Source: PALSA-693 sp963702305 (lineage in GTDB: Bacteria > Actinomycetota > Acidimicrobiia > Acidimicrobiales > Palsa-688). From it: a stretch of 64,000 nucleotides of DNA. Of this stretch, positions 44,158-53,244 are shown piece by piece. Location of the stretch: contig CAVPBX010000006.1 in assembly GCA_963702305.1 (NCBI GenBank), forward strand, positions 310,001 to 374,000. The letters are read 5' to 3'. Under the pieces are notes generated by a model. That model was not told the DNA's origin. It worked only from the letters and a program-made list of their open reading frames with translations, and made no database searches. The position numbers and the translations under genes were made by a program. Within the stretch, counting starts at the first letter, position 1. Each line of letters starts with the position of its first letter.

Positions 44158-45789
44158 CTACGAGCCGAGCGTGGTCCAGGCGTCGTAGGAAATCGGCTCC
44201 ATCGCCGCTTCCCCCTGTTGGTCGGACGGCCCGTTCTGCACGAACACGGCGATGAGGTAGTCGCGACCGTCACCATTGATCCACGCGATGCCGTTGCGGC
44301 AGCCGATCTCCGGGATCCGCCCGGTCTTCGCCGCCAGCACATCGTTGGGCGGGGGCCCGAAGTTGATCCCGAACACCTGGCTGGGCTCCACATGACCCAG
44401 CAGATACAAACCGTAGGCCCGGGACGAGTTGTTGAGGAACGGGTTCGGCGTGGCGAAGGTGTGGAGCAGGGTGATCTGATCGACGGGGGTGGTGGTGGAC
44501 GCCCCCCAGTTGGTCAGGACGGTGGTGTTGGTCATCCCGATGGAGTTGTCCCACGCCTGGATGGCGGCCGCCCCGCCGACCTGGTCGAAGAGGGCCTGCC
44601 CGTCGGCGTTGCTGCTGATCTCGATCATGGGCCCAGCCAAGCTCTGCTCCTCGGCCGTCGGCCCCCGCCCGGCCGCTTGGTCTTCGGCGAGCATGGTGCC
44701 GAGGATCTCGACCTTGAAGGTGCTGGCGAGCGTCAACTGGGGGCCGGGATTGAAGGTGTACATCGAGCCGGTGTTGAGATCCTCGACCGCGGCGGTGATG
44801 GTTTCCGGCAGGGCGTTGAGCAGGGCATCCAACGCCGGGGTAAACGGTGACAGCGGCACCGACCCCTCCGACAGCCAGTAGCCCCCGGCCGATCGGGCCA
44901 TGCCCACGATCCGCTGCGGCAGGTGCCGGCCGCCCGTCGATCCGAGGAAGGGGGCGTCGCCGAAGGTGAAGATGCCGCCGTCCGAGGCCACCAGCCAGTA
45001 GCCCCTTCCGCTCGGCGTGGGGGCCATCCCGACGATGGGCTTGGCCAGCTGGATGTTGCCGGTGGACCCGTGGAAGCGGGCGTCGCCGAAGGTGAAGATG
45101 CCGCCGTCGGAGGCCACCAGCCAGTAGCCCTTTCCGCTCAGGGTGGCGGCCATGCCGACGATGGGCTGGTTGAGGCGGATGTTGCCGGTGGACCCGTGGA
45201 AGCGGGCGTCGCCGAAGCTGAAGATGCCGCCGTCGGAGGCCACCAGCCAGTAGCCCTTTCCGCTCAGGGTGGCGGCCATGCCGACGATGGGCTGGTTGAG
45301 GCGGATGTTGCCGGTCGACCCGTGGAAGCGGGCGTCGCCGAAGCTGAAGACGCCACCGTCGCCGGCCACCAGCCAATAGCCGCGGCCCGTCGGTGTCGGC
45401 GCCATTCCGACGATGGCCTGCGTCAGGTGGATGTTGCCGGTGGAGCCGTAGAAGTGGGCGTCGCCGAAGGTGAAGATGCCGCCGTCCGCGCCGACGAGCC
45501 AGTACCCGTGCCCGCTGGGTGTGGCGGCGATGCCGACGATCGGAGCGGACAGGATGCGACCGGTGAGGCCGCCGAGGTTGGGGGCGGCGCCGAACGGGAA
45601 CACCACTCCTCCTGCGCTGCTGGCGTCGGAGACCGCGGTGGACTGGGCGGTCACCGGGCCGGCGTTGGACGCCCCGGCGTGGGGGGCCACCCCGAACGCG
45701 ATCAGGCTGCTGAGCGCGGCCAACGCCGCGGTCAGGACACCGAAGGTGCGCCGGTCGTGTCCTTTCTCGACCCATCGTCGCCCCCGCAT
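44158..45789 (-). CDS. Secreted protein with six 42-residue repeats and a class A beta-lactamase-like domain
   Basis: 543 residues. Sec signal peptide at 1-40 (RRTFGVLTAALAALSSLIAF, cleavage near AGA). Residues about 75-305 carry six units of the GYWLVASDGGIFTFGDA type. From about 315 there is a serine beta-lactamase/D,D-peptidase fold: nucleophile STFK near 365, SSN at the SDN position, and KTG in LAAKTGRIPEIGC. It may be a beta-lactamase or a peptidoglycan-active enzyme; a lactamase lacks need for wall-repeat targeting, so both remain open. Start ATG 45789 follows AAGGGGG. Shares its repeat module with the NlpC/P60 lipoprotein at 1075-2379. Confidence 0.85.
   Translation of the reverse strand: MRGRRWVEKGHDRRTFGVLTAALAALSSLIAFGVAPHAGASNAGPVTAQSTAVSDASSAGGVVFPFGAAPNLGGLTGRILSAPIVGIAATPSGHGYWLVGADGGIFTFGDAHFYGSTGNIHLTQAIVGMAPTPTGRGYWLVAGDGGVFSFGDARFHGSTGNIRLNQPIVGMAATLSGKGYWLVASDGGIFSFGDARFHGSTGNIRLNQPIVGMAATLSGKGYWLVASDGGIFTFGDARFHGSTGNIQLAKPIVGMAPTPSGRGYWLVASDGGIFTFGDAPFLGSTGGRHLPQRIVGMARSAGGYWLSEGSVPLSPFTPALDALLNALPETITAAVEDLNTGSMYTFNPGPQLTLASTFKVEILGTMLAEDQAAGRGPTAEEQSLAGPMIEISSNADGQALFDQVGGAAAIQAWDNSIGMTNTTVLTNWGASTTTPVDQITLLHTFATPNPFLNNSSRAYGLYLLGHVEPSQVFGINFGPPPNDVLAAKTGRIPEIGCRNGIAWINGDGRDYLIAVFVQNGPSDQQGEAAMEPISYDAWTTLGS
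44875..45540 (-). repeat. Tandem 126-bp coding repeats in the beta-lactamase-like gene
   Basis: The GYW codons lie at 44875, 44995, 45121, 45247, 45373 and 45499: five intervals, four of exactly 126 bp and one of 120 bp. The units at 45121 and 45247 are almost identical in DNA, so they arose by recent duplication. The same period and motif occur at 1525-2160. Confidence 0.95.
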
Positions 45790-45916
45790 CGCCGCCCCCT
45801 TCTTGGCTGTCGTGTTCGCAAACAGTCTGAAACGTCACGGGACTCTAACTCGGACACCGAAGTCGCGGGTGGCACGTTGGGCGGCAATTGCCCGAAAGTC
45901 TCCGGCCCCCGGCTCC

Positions 45917-45922
45917 TACGAT
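45917..45922 (+). promoter_or_regulatory. Putative -10 of hisI
   Basis: TACGAT, 6 nt before the hisI ATG at 45929. The rest of the 139-bp gap to the divergent beta-lactamase-like gene shows no gene or obvious repeat. Confidence 0.5.
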
Positions 45923-45928
45923 GAAGGC

Positions 45929-46309
45929 ATGCCGGTTGCCATCCCCATCGCCGCCACCCCGGAGCAGCTGGCGCAGGTCCGTTACAACTCGGACGGCCTG
46001 GTGGCCGCCATCGTCCAGGAACACGCCACCGGGGTGGTGCTGATGATGGGGTGGATGAACGCCGGGTCGGTGGCCGAGACGCTCGAGACCGGGCGGACGG
46101 TGTTCTGGTCCCGCAGCCGGCAGGAGCGGTGGCGCAAAGGCGACACCTCCGGTGACCGGCAATGGGTCCGGGCCGCCTATTACGACTGCGACGGCGATGC
46201 CCTGCTCTTCGTCGTCGAGCAGGAGGGCGGGGGCGCCTGCCATACCGGCGAGCGTTCCTGCTTTTACCGGCCGTTCGGCATCACCGGCGGGGGCGGCGCC
46301 GCCTCATGA
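45929..46309 (+). CDS. hisI: Phosphoribosyl-AMP cyclohydrolase
   Basis: 126 residues. Zinc and magnesium ligands visible in YYDCDGDALLFVVEQEG and CHTGERSCFYR; VVLMMGWMNAGSVAETLETG and FWSRSRQERWRKGDTSGD are family blocks. Third step of histidine synthesis. It is separated from hisDCBHAF by about 1.8 kb and leads into trpE, 13 nt downstream. hisG and hisE are not in the window. Confidence 0.96.
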   Translation: MPVAIPIAATPEQLAQVRYNSDGLVAAIVQEHATGVVLMMGWMNAGSVAETLETGRTVFWSRSRQERWRKGDTSGDRQWVRAAYYDCDGDALLFVVEQEGGGACHTGERSCFYRPFGITGGGGAAS

Positions 46310-46322
46310 CGCGCGCCGGTCT

Positions 46323-47847
46323 GTGAACCACCCGAGCCGCGACGAGTTCGCCTCGTTGGCCCGCCAGTACACGGTGGTCCCGGTGTGGCGGGAGCTCCTC
46401 GCCGATCTGACCACGCCGGTGGCGGCCTTCGCCCGGCTGGCCGGCGCCGACCATGCCGACCGGGCTTTCCTCCTGGAGTCGGTCGAGCATGCCGAGCGGT
46501 GGGGCCGGTGGTCGTTTGTGGGCCGTCAGCCGTCGGCCACTCTGATCGCCGCCGACGGCGCCATCTCGGTGGAGGGCGAACTGCCGGCCGGCATCCCCCT
46601 CGACCGCGGCGTCCTGGCGGCCGTCGAGGCCATACTCGGTGCCTACCGGTCGCCGGAGATCGACGAGCTGCCACCGCTGCACGGCGGCATCGTCGGGTAT
46701 CTCGGGTACGACGTCGTCCGCGAGATCGAACATCTGCCGTCCGCCCCGCCGGACGAAGCCGGCTATCCCGACGCCATCCTCTCGGTCGTGGGCCAGGTGG
46801 CGGCCTACGACTACTGGCGCCAGCGGGTGACCCTCATCGAGTCGGTGCCGATCCCGCCCGAGGCGGCGGGCGACGTGGCGGCCTGCGACGCTCTCTACGA
46901 CGCGGCGATGGCCCGGCTCGACGAGCTGGCCTCGGCTGGCGCCCGGCCCCTCGACGAGCCGCTCCTGGCCCCGCCGGAACGCGACGACGAGCTGCCCGAC
47001 GTGCGCCGGCGCACCTCGCCCGAGCTGTACGCCAAGGCGGTGGAGGTGGCCAAGGAGTACATCCTGGCGGGCGACATCTTCCAGGTGGTCCTGTCCCAGC
47101 GGTTCGAGGTCGACCTCGGCGCCGACCCGTTCGACCTGTACCGGTCGCTGCGCCAGGTCAATCCCAGCCCCTACATGTACTACCTGCGCCACCCGGAGCT
47201 GTGCGTCGTCGGTTCGTCGCCGGAGCCGATGGTGCAGCTCCTCGGCGGGCGGCGTCATCTCCCGGCCCATCGCCGGTACCCGCCGTCGGGGCGGGACCGA
47301 CGAGCACGATCGGCGCATGGCGGCCGAGCTGATCGAGCACCCCAAGGAGCGGGCCGAGCACGTCATGCTGGTGGACCTGGCCCGCAACGACGTCGGCCGG
47401 GTGGTCGACTACCGCACCGAGCAGGTGGACGAACTGATGACCCTGGAGCGCTACAGCCACGTGATGCATCTGACCTCGCAAGTGTCCGGCCGGCTGCGGT
47501 CCGGTCTCGGGCCCATCGACGTCCTGCGCGCCACCCTCCCAGCGGGCACGGTGTCGGGCGCGCCGAAGGTGCGGGCCATGCAGATCATCGACGAGCTCGA
47601 ACCCGCCAAGCGCGGCCCTTACGCCGGCGTCATCGGCTACTTCGACTTCTCCGGGAACCTCGACACGGCCATCGCCATCCGCACCATGCTGGTCGCCCCC
47701 GACGGCACCGCCACGGTGCAGGCCGGCGCCGGGATCGTGGCCGACAGCGACGCCGCCGACGAGGACCTCGAATGCCGCAACAAGGCCGCGGCCTTGCTCG
47801 CCGCGGTGCCAGGCGCCCGCCGCATCACCGAGGCCCGCCGTGGCTGA
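46323..47847 (+). CDS. trpE: Anthranilate synthase component I (one apparent frameshift)
   Basis: About 507 residues after repair. N-terminal tryptophan-binding region (FLLESVEHAERWGRWSFVGR), then chorismate-binding blocks AGDIFQVVLSQRFEVDLGAD, NPSPYMYYLRHPELCVVGSS, PIAGTRRRG, LVDLARNDVGRV and GTVSGAPKVRAMQIIDELEP. A +1 insertion near 47241-47253 separates the last blocks. GTG 46323 is the likely start. No leader peptide with Trp codons is seen in the 13-nt gap to hisI. trpG and trpD are not in the window. Confidence 0.93.
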
Positions 47848-48712
47848 CAAACCAGATGGCACCCCAGATGGCCGTTACGCCGTCTGGCTGGACCGACAGG
47901 TGGTGACGGCGACCGGGCCCGAAGCCGGGACGTTCCTGCAAGGCCAACTGAGCCAGGACGTGCTCGCCGTCGGCCCGGGGAGCAGCACCTGGTCGTGGGT
48001 GCTGGCTCCCAATGGGAAAGTCGATGTCCTGGTGCGCGTCACCCGCCGCTCAGACGACGACTGGCTGCTCGACACGGACGGGGGATGGGGGGAGGCGCTG
48101 CGCACCCGCCTCAATCGCTTCAAGCTGCGGACGAAGGTCGACCTGGAGCTCCAATCGTGGCAGGCGCTGGGCTTGCGGGGTGCAGAGGTGGTGCCCCCTC
48201 CGGAGGCGATCACGGCGCGCTTCGAGTGGCCGACGCTGGGCGGCGTAGACCTCTTCGGCGCACACCTGGAGGTCCCCGAGGGGTGGCCGGTGCTGTCCCC
48301 GGAGGACTACGAAGCGGAGCGGATCGTCGCGGGTGTCCCCCGGATGGGCGCCGAGCTCGACGACAAGACCATCCCGGCCGAGACCGGACTGGTCGGCGAG
48401 CGGACGGTGAGCTTCAGCAAAGGCTGCTACACCGGGCAGGAACTGGTCGCCCGCATCGACTCGCGGGGCGGCCACGTGGCCCGTCACCTGCGCGCCCTGC
48501 GGCTGCCTGGGCCGGTGGCGCCGGGTACCGAGCTATTCGCCGCCGACGCCGCCGCCGAGGGCAAGGCGGTCGGCTCGGTCACCAGCGTGGCCTCCTCGGC
48601 GCGCCGGGGCTGGGTGGGACTCGGTTATGTGCGGCGGGTCGTCGAGGTGCCCGCGGCCCTGAGGGCAGGCGCCGACGGTCCCCTGGTGGAGGTCCGGGAC
48701 CTGCCCGGGTGA
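47840..48712 (+). CDS. ygfZ: YgfZ/GcvT-domain folate-binding protein
   Basis: 290 residues. The YgfZ hallmark KGCYTGQE is present near 194-201; FLQGQLSQDV and a C-terminal beta-barrel domain are typical. YgfZ proteins use tetrahydrofolate to support Fe-S enzyme assembly or repair. GTG 47840 overlaps the trpE end by 8 nt, so it is in the trp transcript, perhaps by chance of operon shuffling. Confidence 0.9.
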   Translation: MADKPDGTPDGRYAVWLDRQVVTATGPEAGTFLQGQLSQDVLAVGPGSSTWSWVLAPNGKVDVLVRVTRRSDDDWLLDTDGGWGEALRTRLNRFKLRTKVDLELQSWQALGLRGAEVVPPPEAITARFEWPTLGGVDLFGAHLEVPEGWPVLSPEDYEAERIVAGVPRMGAELDDKTIPAETGLVGERTVSFSKGCYTGQELVARIDSRGGHVARHLRALRLPGPVAPGTELFAADAAAEGKAVGSVTSVASSARRGWVGLGYVRRVVEVPAALRAGADGPLVEVRDLPG

Positions 48713-49617
48713 TGAAGTCCACCTGGGTCGCGGTGGCCCTGGCGGCCCTGCTGGCGGGGTGCGGGCTGGCGGGGTGTGGCGGCGTCCAGACCTTGTCATT
48801 TCCCCCGCCGCCGACCGCCACCGCCCCGGCGGTCACCAGCGGGGCCACCCTTCCGACGAACCTGCCGTCGGTCGTCGAAGCGGGGGTGCCCGGCGCCACC
48901 ACCACGCTGCCACCCGCGATCGGCCCGGGCGCGGCCTCCATCAACGGCACCGTGCTGGGTCCGGCCGGACCGGTCGCGGGCGCCACTGTGGAAGCCGACC
49001 GGATCGTCGGTGACCAGGTCACGTCCACCCAGACCACCACCGCCGCGGACGGCAGTTGGTCGATCGGATCGATCCTCGGCGGCCGCTACCGGGTCCGGGC
49101 CTGGCAGCAGCCCAGCCTGGCCGTCACCACCCCGCAGATCTTCTTTCTCGGCGCGACGGACACCCACTCGCTGAACATCCAGCTGACCGCCTTCACCGGC
49201 CCGAATGTGGCGTCGGCCATCGCCCCCGGCACACCGGTGGTGGGCGAGATCGACAACCTGGTCGTGCAAGTGACCACCCCCACCGTCGGCGCCGACGGCG
49301 TGGTTCGCGATCTCCCCGCCGTCGGGGTCAGCGTGAGCTTGACCAACGGCCCGCTCTGGCAGGTCTACAACGGCAACCCGCTCCCGACCGGTGCGGACGG
49401 GACGGTGCTGTTCCAAGTGAGCTGCCAGACGGCCGGCACTGTCCCCCTGAGCGCGGCAGTCGGCGGGGCCGCGCCGGTCACCCTGACGCTGCCCGACTGC
49501 GCCTCGCCGCCGACCACCACCGCGCCGCCGACGACGACCACGACGTGTCCGACGACCAGCCTGCCCCCGGGGGAGTCGACGACCACCTCGTCGACGCTCT
49601 TCTTCGGCCTCTGCTGA
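48712..49617 (+). CDS. Secreted lipoprotein with carboxypeptidase-regulatory-like domain
   Basis: 301 residues. Signal peptide MKSTWVAVALAALLAGCG with a lipobox (LLAGC). Residues about 75-140 form a CarboxypepD_reg-like Ig fold (INGTVLGPAGPVAGATVEAD), followed by a second beta-rich region. The C-terminus is Thr/Pro-rich (TTTAPPTTTTT) and ends FFGLC. Such domains often anchor or scaffold at the cell surface. It lies inside the trp cluster and shares a 1-nt overlap with ygfZ, but no role in tryptophan synthesis is evident. Confidence 0.82.
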   Translation: MKSTWVAVALAALLAGCGLAGCGGVQTLSFPPPPTATAPAVTSGATLPTNLPSVVEAGVPGATTTLPPAIGPGAASINGTVLGPAGPVAGATVEADRIVGDQVTSTQTTTAADGSWSIGSILGGRYRVRAWQQPSLAVTTPQIFFLGATDTHSLNIQLTAFTGPNVASAIAPGTPVVGEIDNLVVQVTTPTVGADGVVRDLPAVGVSVSLTNGPLWQVYNGNPLPTGADGTVLFQVSCQTAGTVPLSAAVGGAAPVTLTLPDCASPPTTTAPPTTTTTCPTTSLPPGESTTTSSTLFFGLC

Positions 49618-49654
49618 CGGCGCCGCGGCACCCGACCGGTAGGCTTCCACACCC

Positions 49655-50461
49655 ATGGCCACCTACCTGGACCGCATTTTGGAGGCCCACCGGGCGGCCG
49701 CAGGCAGCGACCGCCGCGACCTCGACGCCCTGGCGGCGGTGGCCCGCACCCGGCCTCCGGCCCGGGGTTTCGCCGCGGCCCTGCGGGCCAACCAGGAGGT
49801 GGCGGTGATCGCCGAGGTCAAGCGGGCCAGCCCCAGCCTCGGCCCCCTGGCGCCCCACGTCGACCCGAGGCTGCTGGCCCGTGCCTACCACCAGGGCGGG
49901 GCGGCCGCCCTCTCCGTGCTCACCGACCGCGAGTTCTTCGCCGGCTCGCCCGAGGACCTGATGGCGGCCCGGGCCGCGACCCCGCTGCCCGTGTTGCGAA
50001 AGGACTTCACCGTCGGTCCGGCGGACGTCCTCGACGCCCGGGCGATGGGCGCCGACGCGGTCCTGCTCATCGCGGCCGCGCTTTCACCGGACGAGCTCTC
50101 CCAACTGATGGGCGTGGCCGCGTCCGTCGGGCTCGACGCCCTGGTCGAGGTCCATGACGAAGCCGAGGCCGACCGGGCGCTCGCGGCCGGGGCCTCCCTG
50201 ATCGGCGTCAACCAGCGGGACCTGATCACCTTCGAGGTCGACACCGACCGGGCGGCCCGGGTGGGTCGGATGCTGCCCGCCGAGGTGGTCCGGGTGGCCG
50301 AGTCGGGCATCCGCACCGGTGACGACGTCGAGCGCCTGGCCGCCGCCGGCTTCGACGCGGTGCTGGTGGGGGAGGCGCTGGTCACCGCGCCCGACCCGGC
50401 TGCGGCGGTGCGGGGGTTGCGGCTGGGCGCGGCGTCGCGGGCCGCCGGCCGATGTTCATAA
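49655..50461 (+). CDS. trpC: Indole-3-glycerol phosphate synthase
   Basis: 268-residue TIM barrel. VIAEVKRASPSLGPLAP, PVLRKDFTVGPADVLDARAM (catalytic Lys), LVEVHDEAEADRAL, GVNQRDLITFEVD and VAESGIRTGDDV. TAGGCT at 49640-49645, 9 nt before the ATG, may give it its own nearly leaderless promoter. Overlaps trpF by 10 nt. Confidence 0.96.
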   Translation: MATYLDRILEAHRAAAGSDRRDLDALAAVARTRPPARGFAAALRANQEVAVIAEVKRASPSLGPLAPHVDPRLLARAYHQGGAAALSVLTDREFFAGSPEDLMAARAATPLPVLRKDFTVGPADVLDARAMGADAVLLIAAALSPDELSQLMGVAASVGLDALVEVHDEAEADRALAAGASLIGVNQRDLITFEVDTDRAARVGRMLPAEVVRVAESGIRTGDDVERLAAAGFDAVLVGEALVTAPDPAAAVRGLRLGAASRAAGRCS

Positions 50462-51117
50462 AGATCTGCGGGACGACCTGCGAGGACGACGCCCTCTTGG
50501 CGGTGGCGCTCGGCGCGGATGCGATCGGCTTCACCTTCGCCCCGTCGCCCCGGCAGATCGCCCCGCAGATCGCCGCCGACATCGTCAAGCGTTTGCCGCC
50601 CGAGATCGTGACGGTCGGGGTGTTCCAGGACGAGTCGCCCGAGCGGGTCCTGCAGGTCGCCCATGCCGCCGGTCTCCGAGCCGTGCAGTTGCACGGGCGC
50701 GAGCCGGTGCATACCGCCCAGTGGCTGAGCACCCGGCTGCCCCTCGTGATCCAAGCGTTCCCCGCCGGCGACGCCCGGGTCCGGCAGGCCCGGGACTACG
50801 AGGCGCACGTCATCCTGCTGGACGCGCCGCACCCGGGATCCGGGCAGGTGTTCGACTGGTCGCTGGCCGCCGAGCTGCCCGCGGGCCAGCGCCTGATGAT
50901 CGCGGGCGGGCTCACCGCGGCCAACGTCGGCGCGGCCATCACCCGGGCCCGGCCCTGGGGGGTCGATACGGTGTCCGGCGTCGAACGCCAGCCCGGCCGC
51001 AAGGACCCGATCAAGATGCGGGACTTCATCGCCGCGGCCCGGGCCGCCAGCGAGCCCATGGACGGTGCCGACGACGACCGCGACCCGGGGGCCCTCTACG
51101 ACTGGCAGGACGAGTGA
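50452..51117 (+). CDS. trpF: Phosphoribosylanthranilate isomerase
   Basis: 221 residues. FIKICGTTCEDDALLAVALG with the catalytic Cys, GADAIGFTFAPSPRQIAP, VQLHGREP, LLDAPHPGSGQ (general acid Asp) and GVDTVSGVERQPGRKDP. The presence of a real TrpF means the organism need not rely on a bifunctional PriA. Confidence 0.95.
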   Translation: MFIKICGTTCEDDALLAVALGADAIGFTFAPSPRQIAPQIAADIVKRLPPEIVTVGVFQDESPERVLQVAHAAGLRAVQLHGREPVHTAQWLSTRLPLVIQAFPAGDARVRQARDYEAHVILLDAPHPGSGQVFDWSLAAELPAGQRLMIAGGLTAANVGAAITRARPWGVDTVSGVERQPGRKDPIKMRDFIAAARAASEPMDGADDDRDPGALYDWQDE

Positions 51118-52298
51118 CGGTCGAGGCCGCGGCCGCCATGGGTGACCCCGGCCCGAGCGGCCGGTTCGGCCGGTTCGGGGGCCGCTACCTGCCCGAGTCG
51201 CTGGTGCCGGCCTGCCTCGAGCTGGAGGCGGCCTTCCGGGCCGCCTGGTCGGACGACGGATTCCGGGCCCGGTACCAGGCGTTGCTGCGGGACTATGCCG
51301 GTCGGCCGACGCCCGTCACCGAGTGTCACCGACTGTCCGAACGGCTGGGGGTGCGGGTGCTCCTCAAGCGGGAGGACCTGACGCACACCGGCTCCCACAA
51401 GATCAACAACGTGCTCGGCCAGGGGCTCCTCACCCTGGAGATGGGCAAGACCCGGTTGGTCGCCGAGACCGGCGCCGGCCAGCACGGCGTCGCCACCGCC
51501 ACCGCCGCCGCCCTTTTCGGCCTGGAGTGCGTGGTGTACATGGGCGAAGTTGACACCGAACGGCAGGCGCTCAACGTGTTCCGGATGCGCCTGCTCGGCG
51601 CCGAGGTCCGGCCGGTAAGTTCCGGCAGCCGCACCCTCAAGGACGCGGTCAACGAAGCGCTGCGGGACTGGGTCGCCAGCGTCGAGCACACTCACTATTG
51701 CCTGGGCTCGGTGATGGGGCCGCACCCGTTCCCCTGGATGGTGCGGGAGTTCCAGCGGGTCGTCGGCGACGAGGCCAGGGAGCAGTGCCGGGCCCAGCTC
51801 GGCGGTGCGGACCCGGATCTGGTGGTGGCGTGCGTCGGCGGCGGCTCCAACGCCGCGGGCACCTTCGCCGGCTTCGTCGACACCTCGGCCCGCCTGGTCG
51901 GCGTCGAAGCCGCGGGCGGGTCGGCCATCGGCCGGGGTATCCCCGGCGTCCTGCACGGCATGCACTCCTACCTGCTGCAGGACGAATGGGGCCAGATCCT
52001 CGAGGCGCAGTCCATCTCGGCCGGCCTCGACTATCCCGGCATCGGCCCCGAGCACGCCTACCTGTCCGACCTGGGCCGGGCGTCGTATCACGCCGCGACG
52101 GACGCCGAGGTGCTGGACGCCTTGCAACTGCTGTCCCGCACCGAGGGGATCATCCCGGCCTTGGAGCCCGCCCACGCCCTGGCCTGGCTGGTCCGGGCGG
52201 TCCGGGAGGGGGAGGTGGCAGCCGGGACGACGGTGTTGTTGACGCTGTCCGGGCGGGGCGACAAGGACGCCGAGCAGGTCATGCAGGTGCTCGGGTGA
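51114..52298 (+). CDS. trpB: Tryptophan synthase beta chain
   Basis: 394 residues. PLP lysine in HTGSHKINNVLGQGLL; RLVAETGAGQHGVATATAAA, GSVMGPHPFPWMVREFQRVV, CVGGGSNAAGTFAGFV and LSGRGDKD. GTG 51114 overlaps the trpF stop as GTGA. Joins indole and serine. Confidence 0.97.
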   Translation: MTVEAAAAMGDPGPSGRFGRFGGRYLPESLVPACLELEAAFRAAWSDDGFRARYQALLRDYAGRPTPVTECHRLSERLGVRVLLKREDLTHTGSHKINNVLGQGLLTLEMGKTRLVAETGAGQHGVATATAAALFGLECVVYMGEVDTERQALNVFRMRLLGAEVRPVSSGSRTLKDAVNEALRDWVASVEHTHYCLGSVMGPHPFPWMVREFQRVVGDEAREQCRAQLGGADPDLVVACVGGGSNAAGTFAGFVDTSARLVGVEAAGGSAIGRGIPGVLHGMHSYLLQDEWGQILEAQSISAGLDYPGIGPEHAYLSDLGRASYHAATDAEVLDALQLLSRTEGIIPALEPAHALAWLVRAVREGEVAAGTTVLLTLSGRGDKDAEQVMQVLG

Positions 52299-53110
52299 GC
52301 GCGCCGGCCGTCGGTGGCCCCGGGGCGGGTCGGGGGGTGGCGGTGGAGCCGGCGTTGCGGTCCGGGCGAGACGCCGGCCGCAAGCTCCTCGTCACCTACG
52401 TGACCGGCGGCCTGGGCGCCGACTGGGTGGACGCCACCCGGGCCATGGTCGACGCCGGCGCCGACCTGGTGGAGGTGGGCATCCCCTTCTCCGACCCGGT
52501 CATGGACGGCCCCACCATCCAGGCCGCGTCGGTGCGGGCCCTGGCCGACGGGGCCAACCCGGCCGGCATCCTCAACGCCCTCCGCGCGGTGGAGATCCCG
52601 ATCCCGCTGGTGGCCATGACCTACTACAACGTCGTCTTCCGGGCCGGGCACGCCCGGTTCGCCAGCATGCTGGTGGACGCCGGCGTACGCGGCGCCATCG
52701 TGCCCGACCTCCCCCTCGACGAGTCGCCCGACTGGGAGGCAGATGCCGCCGTCGCGGGCGTCGAGACGGTGATGCTGGCCGCGCCGGTCACGCCTGACGA
52801 CCGGCTGGCCGAGTTGTGCCGGCGGTCGCGCGGTTTCGTCTACGGGGTCAACCTGATGGGGGTGACGGGGGAACGGACGTCCGTGGCCCAATCCGCCGCC
52901 GTCCTGGCCAAGCGGCTCAAGGCCGTCACCGACCTGCCCGTCATCATGGGCTTCGGCGTGGCCACGCCGGCCCACGCGGTGGCCGCCGCGGCCGAGGCGG
53001 ATGGAGTGGTGGTGGCGTCCGCCTTGATGCGCCTGCTGCTCGATGGCGGCGGGCCGGCGGCCGTCGGCGACGCCGTCGCCGCGCTTCGGGCCGCCCTCGA
53101 CCGAGGCTGA
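52295..53110 (+). CDS. trpA: Tryptophan synthase alpha chain
   Basis: 271-residue TIM barrel. LVEVGIPFSDPVMDGPTIQ holds the catalytic Glu, YYNVVFRAG, GAIVPDLPLDES holds the catalytic Asp, and GFGVATPAHA binds phosphate. GTG 52295 overlaps trpB as GTGA. The first 25 residues are Gly/Ala-rich, longer than in E. coli. Confidence 0.96.
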   Translation: MSAPAVGGPGAGRGVAVEPALRSGRDAGRKLLVTYVTGGLGADWVDATRAMVDAGADLVEVGIPFSDPVMDGPTIQAASVRALADGANPAGILNALRAVEIPIPLVAMTYYNVVFRAGHARFASMLVDAGVRGAIVPDLPLDESPDWEADAAVAGVETVMLAAPVTPDDRLAELCRRSRGFVYGVNLMGVTGERTSVAQSAAVLAKRLKAVTDLPVIMGFGVATPAHAVAAAAEADGVVVASALMRLLLDGGGPAAVGDAVAALRAALDRG

Positions 53111-53113
53111 GCG

Positions 53114-53218
53114 CGGCCGGCGGGGCCGGCGGGGGCCGGCGGCGGCCGGCGGGGGCCGGCGGGGGCCGGCGGGGGCCGGCGGGGGCCGGCGGGGGCCGGC
53201 GGGGCCGGCGGGGGCCGG
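53114..53218. repeat. Decamer GC tandem repeat (GGGGGCCGGC)n after trpA
   Basis: About ten copies begin 4 nt after the trpA stop; seven are exact decamers (for example 53131-53140, 53151-53160 and the four to 53200) and others are one base shorter or have one change. Each unit holds the palindrome GCCGGC and a run of five G, so the plus strand could form hairpins or G-quadruplexes. It could act as a transcription end or pause site after the trp operon; no T-tract follows. Confidence 0.95.
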
Positions 53219-53244
53219 GGCCGCTGCTCCTGACCGTTCCGGCG

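Noticed and set aside
46310..46322. Tryptophan attenuator or leader peptide before trpE
   Set aside because: Only 13 nt separate hisI from trpE, with no room for a leader peptide or alternative hairpins.
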